Source of the DNA: Ctena decussata
Taxonomy: Eukaryota > Mollusca > Bivalvia > Lucinida > Lucinidae
Assembly: GCA_963989385.1 (NCBI GenBank)
Contig: OZ022501.1
Location: forward strand, 2,118,001 to 2,182,000
Length of the DNA: 64,000 bases
Direction of reading: 5' to 3'
The stretch's first letter is position 1, and each line of letters starts with the position of its first letter. The position numbers and the translations under genes were made by a program. This document shows, in pieces, positions 33,357-44,042 of the stretch. A model generated the notes under the pieces. The model saw nothing but the letters and a program-made list of their open reading frames with translations. It had not been told where the DNA came from and ran no database searches.

Positions 33357-33560
33357 TTCATAAAACGACTTAAGTGGTTGCTATGCTGTTGCTAAGGCTA
33401 AATTTCTTTGAAGGAGACTCCCTACAACTATGAAATTTGCTCTGGAGGAACAGTCTTACAAAGACTGTTCCTCCAGACCAAATTTCATGGTTGTAGGGAA
33501 TCTCCTTTATAGATATTTAGCCTTAGCAACCGCATAGCAACGACTTAAGTGGCTTATACA
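33357..33560. mobile_element. Hairpin MITE, ACGACTTAAGTGG family
   Basis: ACGACTTAAGTGGTTGCTATGC..TTGCTAAGGCTAAAT..CCTACAAC.ATGAAATTTG.TCTGGAGGAACAGTC is answered completely in reverse. The arms are ~95 bp and the loop under 10 bp. Confidence 0.88.
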
Positions 33561-33679
33561 GTCTTTTCATCTTGTTATAGCCAAAAACGCGGAAAATTCC
33601 TAAGTTTGAGAATGCCGTAACTGTCTCAAAAATAGTTTTCCACTTAAAAAAGACATGTCCAATATGTCTGTTATATCTG

Positions 33680-34610
33680 TGCAAAGGACCTGGTATGATA
33701 AGGCCCATATTTGGCCCCCAGAAAACTCATTTTTCAAAAGTCTTATTTCCATAATAAAAATGTATTCACATGAAAGTTCAAACCTTGAATGTAACAGCAA
33801 ACACAAAATTAACCAGTTCTTGCACAAAATATTTGTGATATTTGTACTGAACATACCCATACCCCCCCCCCCCCCCCCCCCCAACGGATCCTGACGAAAA
33901 TGACGAATTTGGTAGCCTTTGTGGCTTTCAAAAATATATGAGCCCGGCCTCCAGCACATTTAATATTTTGTATACAGATAAAATTTTAATACATTTACAT
34001 GCCATGAAAATATTAAATGTGCTGGAGACCGGGCTCAATGTTTATTTTTAAATTTTTGTTACCAAACTGGCAGCGTTTGGAACATTTTCCCAGCGTTCTC
34101 AACATAAAAACGCCCATATCCCCGCTCATAGACAAAATAAACATATGTTGTGGGTATTCATTTTCTTAGTTAGAACACAAGGAATAATCTGGTATACATT
34201 TCATTTTGATCTGTTGGATTTTTTTTTGTTAGCGTCTCTGGACTTGCAAACTTGAGTGGGTGGGGTACCTGGAGAGGCCTTGTTCAGTGTACAGGTAATT
34301 AGCAGTGCAATCTTACATATGAGCAGTTCATCAAAAGCCTGTTGTTAAGAGCTTTCAAAATTTATTTTAAATGACTTATTTCTTGAAAGGAATATGTATT
34401 AAACTCAAGTTTTCTCGCAATTTTCCTTCATTTTATTGAAACAACGTAGGCATGTCAGAAATCATATTATTCTGAGAATTAACAAACACGAAACATATTA
34501 TTTTTGCTTGTTCCCATACGCACAAATGATAAGCAATAGAAACCATGCATTTTTAAGAGAATTTGGATGGGGGCCAAAAATGGCCCTTATCATACCAGGT
34601 CCTTTAAAAT
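33680..34610. repeat. Inverted GGACCTGGTATGATAAGG arms, nested hairpin and poly-C
   Basis: 33682-33721 (AAAGGACCTGGTATGATAAG to TTGGCCCCCA) is repeated in reverse at 34568-34608. Between them lie a C run at about 33865-33882 and a clear hairpin at 33940-34036 (GAGCCCGGCCTCCAGCACAT facing ATGTGCTGGAGaCCGGGCTC). Confidence 0.65.
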
Positions 34611-34812
34611 TAATAGCTAAAAAAATGTGGGAGGAGTTGATTATACAAAATTACCATTTTGCAGTAGCCAGAACCAGTAAAATTTCAATGTCTGAATTCG
34701 GAGAATTGTAAATGTGGCCTACTATACCACAGGGTATAATCGATTCCGCCAATTTTCGCTTTCCTGCAGAGACTGTAGATCATATTTGGCTTACGCCGAG
34801 ACTGTCCGCGAA

Positions 34813-35090
34813 CTACCCTCTGCTTTCTTAAAAAGGGAAAGCAGAGGGTAGCTCACTAGGCACAGAGAGTTGATTTGACCACAGGCACTTGAAGTTCTAT
34901 TTCAATGCCGCTAAACTTCTAGGCTATAAGCCATTTTGAAGAAATGGCCTATAGACTGCGTCAAGTATAAAGGGTTTTGAAGTTTTTTTTAGCATAGAAC
35001 TTCAAGCGCCTGTGATTTGACGTTGGTTTAACATCAGGACATTCATTCAATGTTTATTCAACGTCGATTCAACCTTGTGTTCCTGCTGGG
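34813..35090. mobile_element. Two hairpins and a TTCAACGTCGATTCAAC end
   Basis: 34813-34851: CTACCCTCTGCTTTC faces its complement. 34880-35014: CACAGGCACTTGAAGTTCTAT faces ATAGAACTTCAAGCGCCTGTG, with CTATAAGCCATTT/AAATGGCCTATAG inside. 35040-35090 repeats the TTCAACGTCGATTCAAC..CTGCTGGG end also seen at 18390. 35091-35327 shows no feature. Confidence 0.75.
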
Positions 35091-35327
35091 TAGCTCTCTC
35101 ATTCGCAAGATCATTTCCAAGATTTTAAGCAAATAGGATCAAAATCTATGTTATTTTTTCTTCCTTATTATATATATTTTGATGAGAAAACAATTAAATG
35201 AATTCATTGGAGGATGGTGTAAAATACGTACTTAATCCCACTTCAAAAAGGCTTGTTTGCACTTTCGTATATAGGTTCGTTCTAGTGGCAGGTAAGAGAT
35301 GTCTCTTGGCTCGTCGTTTAATCAGTT

Positions 35328-38150
35328 GGCTTTTTTTTGGCTTGCGCTTTCGAGCGCAAGCCAGTATTCAAGTGGTTTAGTGATACCGAGTTTTTTTTCG
35401 AAAGAAACAATACGTCACGCTTAGTCGGAAAATACCAGGAGAGTGTGTACACAGTGAGTGTGTACTGCAACGATTCGTTCTAAACTTTTTTAGGGCAGCA
35501 ATTAAGCCAAAGAGATTGGAAAGTACGTTCCGGTTTGAGACAGCATTTCTTCATTATTTTCTTCACAGGCATAACGAACAAATACCTCGTCCGATTTTGT
35601 CTATTTCTATCCTATCCGATTTGCCTCATCTGCTAAAAATAACGATGGACACTTTATTCTATTTTTGATAGTTCATGTATTATGTCCCCCCACCAAAGGT
35701 GAGGGGGGACATATTGTTTTCAGTGCAGTTCCCGGTGCGTCGGCGTCGGCGTCGGCGTCCCATTCTTGTATGCGCGATATCTCTTGAACCAATTGATGGA
35801 ATTTCACCAAACTTGCATGGATATATCATTGGGACAAGCTTAAGAGCTGATTAGATTTTGGTGACCTTGACCTCATTTTCAAGGTCACAGGAGAACTTAA
35901 ATGGCGTGAAAATTTTATTGTATGCACAATATCTCCTGAACCAATGGATGGAATTTCACCAAACTTGCATGGATATATCATTGGGACAAGCTTAAGAGCT
36001 GATTAGATTTTGGTGACCTTGACCTCATTTTCAAGGTCACAGGAGGACTTAAATGGCGGGAAAATTTCTGGTATGCACAATATCTCCTGAACCAATGGGC
36101 GGAATTTCACCAAACTTGCATGGATATATCATTGGGACAAGGTTAAGAGCTGATTATATTTTGGTGACATTGGCCTTATTTTCAAGGTCACTGCAGGACT
36201 TAGCTGACAATTTCTTTTACCCACGAGATGGGACAGGTTTAAGAGATGAGAAGATTTTGGTGACCTTGACCTCATTTTCAAGGTCACTGAAGGACTTAGA
36301 TTACAATTTCTTGTAACCACTATATCTCCTGAACCAATGGATGGAATATCACCAAACTTGCATAGATACATCATCAGAACAAGCTTAAGCGCTGATTAGA
36401 TTTCGGTGACCTTGATCTCATTTTTAAGGTCACTGGAGGTTCTTGTACCCATGATATCTCTTGAACCAATGGATAGAATTTCACCAAACTTGCATGGATA
36501 CATGATTGGGACAGGTTTAAGAACCTATTAGATTTTGGTGACCTTGACCGCATTTGCAAGGTCACCTTGAGGGCTTAGATGACGTTTTCTTGTACCCTCT
36601 GTATCTCTTGAACTAATGGATGGAATTTCACCAAAACTTGCATGGATACATCATTGGGACAAGTTTAAGAGCTGATTAAATTTTGGTGACTTGACCTCAG
36701 TTTCAAGGTCACTGGCAAACTTAGATGACAATTTCTTGTACTCACTATATCTCCTGAACCAGTGGATGGTATTTCATCAAACTTGTATGGATACATCATT
36801 GGGTCAACTTTCAGAGCTGATTAGATTTTGGTGACCTCGACTTCATTTGCAAGGACATAGTCATCTATGAAGGATATCTTTAGTACCAGTGGATGGATTT
36901 TCTCCAAACTTGCCTAGTATTTTAATTGCACAGGTTTTTTATTCATAAGGGGGAATTGGAAATGGGCTGGTGGGGGGACATCAGTTTTTCTCTGAAAAAC
37001 ATTTATAGTTTTTTGGGTTTTTTTAAATATTTTCGATAAAAAGCACTTTTTTCTTTTACAAGTGCCTTGAACTTGGCCACATTTCGTTTGCATTTTATAA
37101 ACTGATGGCATAAAAAATGAAACTGCGAATGCAATGCAAAGTATTTGGCTTTGCTTCTATGTAGCTTAGCGCAAAGCATTAGCTTTTCCAAAAAATCATG
37201 CAGCTGCGTCGCGAAAACTAGGCCTTAGGGCATCGCATAATCTGACTAGTCAGAGCAGCCCGCACACTGTCCAGCGCCGATGCACTCGTTGGATCTGATC
37301 AGTCTTTTTCGGCATATATATATATTCTTCATCTTTCATGCTGAGGCCAGACTGATCAGACTGCGCTTATGCCAGAGTGGGCTGATCTGTGTTTCAGTGT
37401 AAAATCTGAAAGAGCAGAGTTCAAATTTATTGTTTAAATTTAGAAACAAGCGCTTTTGACGATTTTCTTCCCTTAACACATTTACTGAAAAGAGATAAAT
37501 TTCGTTTGTCGGGAGTTCATGGAAATACGAAGGCAATGGGTTCCGTGCTTTGTTGTTCCCAAATGGTGTAAAGCAAGCTATTGTCCCAAACAACAGCAGC
37601 ATGCATTTTCTTCTCAGAGTGTCAAAATTTTGTTCCAGTCACTGCCACTGATGCCACTTAAACCAAAAATAAACTTCAGTAAATATAAATTTATTGTCTT
37701 CTTCTGATGCCAAGTTCAGATGTGCCAAGATTCCATAGACATGGGTTTGAAACAGCCTTTCCTAAAATTTTGATTCAGACTAAACGTGACTCAACAGCCG
37801 TGAAGAAAAGACTTGAAATAGGTCCATATAGTTATTTTCCTTGAGACATGCCTAAAACGGCCGGCCAAAACGTTGAAAAACTGTTTTTTGTTGTTGGTGG
37901 TGGCGTTTATGTGTGTGTGTGTTTAAATATTTTTTTTTTCAATTTGTTTTTCAAATAAATTCTACACTTGTTTTTACCTTACACCCGTGGATAATGCCAC
38001 CATTCAATAAGTTAGAAATTTTAAATACTTTGCTAAATAAAAGTTAGCAACAGAAAGTGCACTAACAATCGGGTTCTCTTCAATAAACAACTCATGAAAA
38101 TTTCACTGTCTTAGCTGGGCAAGCCGTCCTTTTAAAAGGAAATTTTATTC
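35328..38150 (+). repeat. Large dispersed element, copy B, split by a tandem-repeat element
   Basis: 35328-35690 and 36990-37480 are the reverse complements of the matching parts of copy A (1-1520). 37500-38150 parallels copy C (7050-7980). Relative to copy A it lacks ~650 bp internally at about 37485 and carries the 1.3 kb insertion 35690-36985. The 5' end has a hairpin, CTTGCGCTTTCGAGCGCAAG. Confidence 0.78.
35690..36985 (+). mobile_element. Tandem-cored element, ~150 bp units, ATGTCCCCCCACC ends
   Basis: The left end is a hairpin (ATGTCCCCCCACC/GGTGAGGGGGGACAT) and the right end is TGGTGGGGGGACAT. After a GTCGGCGTCGGCGTC microsatellite, about seven units follow, marked by CTTGAACCAATGGATGGAAT, CACCAAACTTGCATGGATA and GGTGACCTTGACCTCATTTT. 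Unit starts are near 35786, 35938, 36089, 36331 (after a partial unit), 36462, 36610 and 36756. Frames read from the units are artefacts. The copy A comparison shows that it is an insertion. Confidence 0.85.
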
Positions 38151-38217
38151 GAATTTGTATGGCCAGTGTGTTAATTAAGAGTGCAGATCGTTTGAAGTGT
38201 TGTACTATCTTAGAAAG

Positions 38218-38482
38218 GCGCCGTAGTCGAGTGGTTAGAGTGGCCCAGAAAGTCACCAGAAGGTCGTGAGTTCGCGGCTCACCATTGCCGTCCGACGACT
38301 GGAAAACTCTCTCTGGCAACCCAGCAGTAAATGGGTACCTTTTTCGAATCAGGGAAGGATAAGGCAGCATTAGGAGAGAGATGGGCTCCGCCTCTCATCA
38401 GCTGTGCCCAAGATACAGTGGGTCTCTAACCCCCCACTGCACCCACGGCTATTAGGATATCGAAAACCTTTACCTTTACCTT
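38218..38482 (+). mobile_element. tRNA-derived SINE (plus strand)
   Basis: The head GGCGCCGTAGTCGAGTGGTT has a Ser/Leu-tRNA-like A box (GTAGTCGAGTGG), and GAGTTCGCGGCTC sits at the B-box position. A ~190 bp body and a (CTTTAC)n tail (38467-38481) follow. The tail and body exclude a functional tRNA. The overlapping frames 38092-38370 (-) and 38404 onward (+) are shadows. Confidence 0.8.
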
Positions 38483-39410
38483 ATTTTACTATTTTAATGA
38501 CCGTTAGTTCACCTAATCAAAAGAAAACCTGCATTGCTCAGACCAGTATGCGCAAATGCGCAATGTCTAATCTAGTTTATCCTATAACCTTGCAAGGTCG
38601 TTGGGGCACCGCGGATGACTTTACAACAATCCCTTTCCATCTAGTCCTTTCTTCAGCTACCCTAGTTGGGCTAGCAACGTCCATCCAAGTCCAATCGACT
38701 TTTAGAATTTGTAATTGTTCCAGGCATATGTTTCTATGGCTGAGTAAGAATGTGCACGAAAAAAATGTCTCTCGGAGGCGAAAGGGCTATTATTATTAAT
38801 AATAAAAAAACAGGTTCTTATTTTGCTGTATGCGTTTGGTTTGTTCATTTTGCTTTTATTTGTCTCTTCTGGTTCATTTTTTGCGGCAAGTTAGGCTATT
38901 GGAATGCTGCGCAACGTAACGTAACGGAACGGAACATAGACTTTTTACGGAATAAAACGCAATGTTAATTTATAAGATTGACAAGGGAGGTTATAATTGC
39001 GCCTTATTTCGTAAAAAACTTGCAAATTTAGCAACCAATTCTATTATAATATTCAATAATTATTAGTATGAGAAACCAGGAGGGTGGGTGCCTACGGGGA
39101 AGGACGGGAGCTTGTAGCGGTTCCGTTCCGTTCCGCAAAATTCAATTAAAAGCACAACTATCCAGTAAGTGAACTAACTGCAATTTTCTTTCTGTCATGG
39201 CCGTTAAAGTAAATGGATGCACCGCCATGTTTCCCTCGCCATATTTACAATGGGAGACAACTTTTGTTACTTCCTTTTTTTTCAAAATGTAAAGGGAATT
39301 GCATCTCCTGACAGTGTAGCAAAGAGATTTTTTATGAACCTTACTAGGAGAAAAGATGTCTTGCATCCAGGCTGATCATTGAAAAACTGCACGAATTCGT
39401 TTTAACAAAG
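38483..39410. other. No gene seen; AACGGAACGGAAC motifs
   Basis: 38915-38940 has ACGTAACGTAACGGAACGGA, and 39118-39135 has TTCCGTTCCGTTCCG in the opposite sense, a short inverted pair related to 20885. The plus-strand frame 38404-38799 starts in the SINE and shows no domain. Confidence 0.45.
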
Positions 39411-39612
39411 CGGGAACATGGTGTCGAAATGTCATCATACGGACGTTGATGCGACGTCATCACGTCGAATCGACGTCCATATGATGACATTTCGACGTCA
39501 TGAACATGAACATGACGTCAAAATATCACGTCGCATCGACATTTTGACGTCATGTTCCCGTTGTCGCATCGACGTCGTTGTGACGTCATTTACACGTCAT
39601 GTGCCTGCTGGG
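39411..39612. repeat. GACGTC-rich palindrome (large copy)
   Basis: Seven GACGTC hexamers and several TGACGTCA octamers lie in 200 bp. Nested inverted repeats include ATGTCATCATacGGACGTTG facing CGTCCATATGATGACAT, and CATGACGTCAAAAT facing ATTTTGACGTCATG. It ends CACGTCATGTGCCTGCTGGG, as at 20841. Frames through it on the plus strand (MVSKCHHTDVDATSS..) are artefacts. Confidence 0.85.
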
Positions 39613-40438
39613 AAGCTAGGAGAATATTTATGAACCTCACCAAGAGGAAAGATACCTTGCACCCGCGCTGTCTAATCGTAGACTGTAATACTAGCTTCAG
39701 TGCCAGAAATGTTTAGGTAGGAGAAAGTAGAGAGAACACAACTTTCTGACTGGTTTGCGTTGCGTCAAAAGCTACTTTGCGGCATGTGTGAACAGGAAAG
39801 TCTCAGACCAGCCTGTGCAAACATACAGTCTTATCAGAGTCTTTCCTTTTCGCGTTTACAATCATACAGTTTGTGAATAGTGGGGTGTCTAATAGTGAAG
39901 TACATATGCGCAGGTTGTGCCAACTTTTGCAGTACGCAGACGACTTAAGGCCCCTTTTCCTGCGACCCCAATGATGAGTAGGTAGCCTGCATCCGCGTAG
40001 TCTAAGCTGAGTATTACATGTCCATTGTGATATATGCCATAAGATATGGACTGCAATTTGTGAGATAAGTGAGATTAAATAAAAGAGTGACTCTCATGAA
40101 AAATGCCTTTCAAGATAATCGAAAAAAAAAAAAAAATAATATTCTAACACAGTGCGCCTATAGAAGTAATGGAAAGTTGCCGTGTTTTAACAATTTACTG
40201 TTACGGAGCGCGTGAGTCTAATTGCTGACGTCACTGCAACTTCTGACGTAATTTTGTGACGTTTTGAGACATTAGACGGTGTAACGCCTCTCCTTCTTTC
40301 TAAAATTGCCATAAAAAAGTACATTTATCTTAGATACAGTATAGAATATTGGCGGGAGCATGAACGCGCTGGCATGATGGTTGGGAGAGTTTGGAAGAAA
40401 AGAATAGTTTTTTTTGGCGTTTTTGAGTGTTAGAATCG
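39613..40438. other. No gene seen
   Basis: Contains a short pair (GGAAAGTCTCAGACCAGCCT / AGAGTCTTTCCTTTT, 39790-39850) and an A tract at about 40122-40136. No supportable frame. Confidence 0.45.
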
Positions 40439-40611
40439 AAATAGTTCAGCTCTAGCATTGAATTGTTGAGTAATAATTCACTGTTTGTCGGTCAGTTGTA
40501 AGTAGATATATATCACTCGCGCTCCGCGCTCGTGATATGATCTACTTTACAACTGACCTCCAAACAGTGAATTATTACACAACAATTCACTGCTAGAGCT
40601 GATCTATTTCT
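40439..40611. mobile_element. Hairpin MITE, GTTCAGCTCTAGC family
   Basis: AATAGTTCAGCTCTAGCA..AATTCACTGTTTG..GTCAGTTGTAAGTAGAT faces the full complement across CACTCGCGCTCCGCGCTCG. The arms are ~80 bp. It lies ~0.8 kb upstream of the coding exon. Confidence 0.88.
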
Positions 40612-41415
40612 TAAACAAAATATTAATAAAAAAAAATATAAAAATATTTTTCATTTGCTGGTTTGAGGCAAGAATAACAATAATATACGAGTTTGGTTTT
40701 TCTTAAAATGCAAATTCTAATTTACAATTCAAGGAAAACTAATTATTAATCCATTTGACAGTGTAATAAAAACTAAACGCTGAAGAGGCGAGTTTGAAAA
40801 CCGAATGGACACTGGCTCCAAGAAGGGAAAAATTAGGCAAGCTTATCTCACATTGTTTATCTCACATAGTAAGACGTGTCATATGTGCATTTCTTCAGAA
40901 CTGTTAGAAAACATAAGAAAACTTTGAGCCACATCAGGAAAAATAGGTATCTTGTGTCTTTGCGGTCTAATAGTGTATTTTCTGTTTGACACAATGTTCA
41001 GTTCAGAATAGCTAGGTTTATACAGAGCAAACACGAAGAGTCAAGATTTTTCTATGTAAATGCGCAGTCTGTATCCAGTCTATTGCTCTGTGTAAATGCA
41101 CAGTCTGTCCCCAGTCTTAAAGTGAATGAGTACACTTTCAGGGGAAGCAACTCTGTTCTTCTCTTTTTCTTCCCTTCTAAAAGGGAGACAACTCTTAACG
41201 GAAAGAATTTGCTCCTACAGGAGCCTTTAAGAGTAGTCCCAATTTCGAAAGGGTTCCATCATCCAGGAAGACAAATGGGAAGTTACAAAAATTGTTTCCC
41301 TTCGTAAATGACTGGTACAGTAGTGTTGTCAGTGTTTGTTTTCTTATTTTCATGAGATGCTTCTCTTATGTAATGAAGTGCTTCAAGTAAATGAAACGGT
41401 TAGTGGTAGTAATCG
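40612..41415 (+). other. Upstream or intronic region of the Mab-21 gene; flank repeat unit
   Basis: 41060-41305 contains GCGCAGTCTGTatCCAGTCT and ACACTTTCAGGGGAAGCAAC, followed by the AAAGGGAGACAACTCTT, GTTCCATCATCCAGGAAGAC and TTGTTTCCCTTCG blocks. It is a copy of the unit found downstream of the gene at 43741-44040 and in the 47 kb array. No initiating exon could be identified in this stretch. Confidence 0.55.
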
Positions 41416-41445
41416 TTCTTTTATTTGGTTATTTCAGGTAAGCCA
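41416..41445 (+). promoter_or_regulatory. 3' splice acceptor, also fits a 5' donor
   Basis: TTCTTTTATTTGGTTATTTCAG is a good polypyrimidine tract plus AG at 41436-41437, immediately before the conserved Mab-21 reading frame. The next bases make CAG/GTAAGC, a near-consensus donor. The site therefore has the acceptor-plus-donor form of recursive-splicing (ratchet) or dual-specificity sites. The conserved frame starts within 10 codons, so acceptor use is the simplest reading; donor use is inference. Confidence 0.6.
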
Positions 41446-43599
41446 GTTCTTACTACTGATCTACCCGACTACTATCCAGCCTTGTCAAGGAAGTTGTTCA
41501 AGGTGATGGAAGATATTGGAGCTTCTATAGAAAATAGAGATGCACGTAAGGAGAAAGTCATTTTATGGGAAATAATAATGACTTTACGGCGGAAAATGGT
41601 TACGAACACTGAAATGTCATGTTATTACTGTGGTAGCCAGTTTGAAGGAACAACAACTCCTGGTATGCAGTCTGACGTTGATTTTCTGGATGTAAGGGAA
41701 ACATTTCCTGTAGTGGAAGATACATGTTCTGCCCAACACTACCAACATTGTTTACTCTTGGTTCAAGACTCTCATACACCAGCAGGTTATGTCAAATTAC
41801 AATATGTGATTTACGGTAGGCCGCAGTCTGTAGGTCCTTATCTTCAGCTTCCTTCATTTGGTGACCCCAGAGTCGATCGGGAGGGCAGAGTGGTACTGAC
41901 GTTCCAGAGCTTGTTCGAGGACTCTGAGAGACATGGCCCAGCAGAAACATTAAAAATACCAGCAGTGGATTATACATCTCAAGACATGGTATTAGCAGTG
42001 AGATGTCGGAGGTGGCCAGATTGTGCGGATGAGTGGCTAACACGACCGAGGCATTATAACTGGCCGGATCCTGTGTTATTTGATAAATGTAAATCACTCG
42101 GTTGTTTCTTTGTACAAGTCGGACATCCGACTAGTGACGAGAAACATCTACAGTGGAGGATTTCATTTTCTCTGCAAGAAAGACTCTTAGTCACTCACTT
42201 CAATTCTACCCAATTAAAATGTTACATTTTAATGAAACTTATGAAGAAAGAAATACTACCACCGCTATTACAGGAAGAGACAATCACGTCCTATCACTGT
42301 AAAACATGTTTACTATATATGATAGAGAACACTCCGGCCAGTTTCTGGAAAGAGAAAAATTTGTTAAGATGCCTCTACAACTGTATAAATATGATTTATA
42401 GATGCGTTGAAAATGGTATTTGCCCAAATTACTTTATTCCTGATGAAAATATGTTTGATGGACGAATGAGTGAGCAACTGCGGGTGAGGCTGTGTGCTGT
42501 TCTTCGAACAATTCTTTCTTCAAACTTTAAATTTCTTTTCAGAATTCAGTCTGATAACCTTGGTACTCGCTTGAAGAACTGTTGTACTACTCAAAACATC
42601 AGTATGGGATATTGTCTAAGAGAGCCCTTGACTTTAAATTTAGACACATTGCATTTTCCGTTGTGTTCACTGAGAGGTTATTTTCAGGACATAGAAGTAA
42701 CTTCAAGCAGACTCTTTGAAGTGAAGCGGAAGCTGTTGCAAACTGAAACTGTAAGGGATCATACACGAGAAGAGACACAAAGAGCAATTTCTTTTCTGTT
42801 ACCTTACATTGACCTCGTACTTATGTCACTGTCAGTAGTATCAGCAAAGGGTAGACAAGCACCCGCTGCTCTTATATTAGACGATTTGATGAGCGATAAG
42901 TGGCATGAAATTAGTTCGCAGTCAGACTCATTTTCTGCTAAACTAAAACAAGCGACCTATCTGTATATGTTGGGATATCATAGAGTTTCTCTGGATATAC
43001 TGGTACCACTAGCAGACAAAATTAATCAAAATTTAGTGTCATTGTGTGCTTGTACAGCATGCGTATCTCGCGCGTTACCACCCTCACTTATAGAAGTACG
43101 TCGTTCGGTAGAAGAAATTCTGAAACACCATGTGATACCATGTGTTTGGTTTCCGCAAGCAGAAAAAGATCTGACACCGACTGCTCTCTGTTATGAAATG
43201 ATTAGTTTGCCTGGAGGAACAACCTTGTTTGAAAGGCATTTCAGGTCCCTCAGGACAGACAGTGCCACTGTTGACGGGAAAATTCTGCTGTACTTCTTGT
43301 CGTACTTGAATCACCAAGCCCTGGGTATGGAGGCGCACGCAAGAGCTGACATTGAAAACATTCACTGGATTATAGGAACAGATGCAAACCTGGGTCACAT
43401 AAAAACAGCTTTAAATCTTCTCGGTTGGATATATAAGGAAATGGGACGTGTTGATAAAGCTATGGAATGTTTTAATAGCTCACTTATCATAGGGCTTCTA
43501 GAGATTGTCCCAATACAGCCTCAAGAAAATGCCGCCATCAGGCATATCAAAGACATCGAGAATATTTTACTATGTATGATTCAGTCTGTGAGGTCGTGA
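41438..43599 (+). CDS. Mab-21 domain (cGAS-like) protein with TPR-like tail, 3' exon
   Basis: Single open frame of about 720 residues, ending TGA at 43597-43599. No ATG opens it: the frame enters through TTG at 41425 in the pyrimidine tract, and the first in-frame ATG (41506) lies inside the conserved N-terminal helix (YYPALSRKLFKVMEDIG). I therefore start it at the acceptor, in phase 1, with the first exon missing. Numbering from 41425, the nucleotidyltransferase motif is GS at 70-71 and DVD at 84-86 (GSQFEGTTT..SDVDFL). A likely third carboxylate is D187 (QDMVLAVRCRRWP). The Mab-21 C-terminal helical half includes ITSYHCKT (287-294) and PNYFIPDENMFDG (333-345). Residues 661-694 (TALNLLGWIYKEMGRVDKAM..) fit a TPR. 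No signal peptide or membrane span is seen. The family includes cGAS and animal cGAS-like receptors, which make cyclic dinucleotides on sensing nucleic acid. Keeping the acidic residues makes catalysis possible, but substrate and ligand are unknown, and no zinc-thumb is seen. Many bivalve paralogues of this length exist. Confidence 0.9.
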
Positions 43600-43740
43600 A
43601 AGAACGTGTTAGTTGAACGAAGTTCTGGTCCACAATATTAAGGTCGCGTCATGAAAAAATCTGTCTTAAAAATATCTGAATGAATCGCTCAAGCCCAGAC
43701 CAGCCTGCGCATGCGCGCAGTCCGGTCAGGACATGCGCAG
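43600..43740 (+). other. 3' flank of the Mab-21 gene
   Basis: It contains GCCCAGACCAGCCTGCGCAT and GCGCGCAGTCCGGTCAGGAC. No canonical AATAAA signal is seen close to the stop. The whole stretch is repeated, diverged, at 44990-45175. Confidence 0.5.
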
Positions 43741-44042
43741 TTCATTTGAAGTAGGTGGATACACTTTCAGGGGAAGCAATTCTGCCATTTGAATTTTTGC
43801 ATCCCTTTTCAATGGTGAACAAATCTTTTAGGAAAGAATTAGCTCCCCTATGGGCCAATTCTTTCCTTCAAGAGTGGATCCTGGTCCTAGGAAACAAAGA
43901 CGAAGTCACAAAAGTTGTCCCACTTTGACAAGAACGGAGGTGTATCCATACACATTAAATCAACAAGGTCCAGTTATTAATTGGGCAAACTGCGAACACT
44001 CGGACTCGATGGTAAGTATGCACACGTGCAGTTTGTATAATT
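43741..44042 (+). repeat. GGGGAAGCAACTCTG flank unit (downstream copy)
   Basis: Carries TACACTTTCAGGGGAAGCAA, an AAGAGTGGATCC block, GTCACAAAAGTTGTC, CAAGGTCCAGTTATTAATTG and GTAAGTATGCACACGTGCAG. The same order is seen in the upstream region at 41100-41305 and in the 47 kb array. A diverged copy of its first part lies at 44240-44460. Confidence 0.75.

Noticed and set aside
36053..36565. Frames with repeated VTLKMRSRSPKSN
   Set aside because: Reverse translation of the 150 bp tandem units.
39411..39612. CRISPR-like array from the regularly spaced GACGTC words
   Set aside because: Spacing is irregular, repeats are palindromic words of 6-8 bp, and the genome is eukaryotic.
41425..41437. Start of the Mab-21 protein at 41425
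   Set aside because: The codon is TTG inside a pyrimidine tract that ends in an acceptor AG; a eukaryotic start there is unlikely.
41438..43599. Assigning the gene as cGAS itself
   Set aside because: The fold and acidic motif fit the wider Mab-21 family, but no zinc-thumb motif is seen and a TPR-like tail is present, so only a family-level name is justified.
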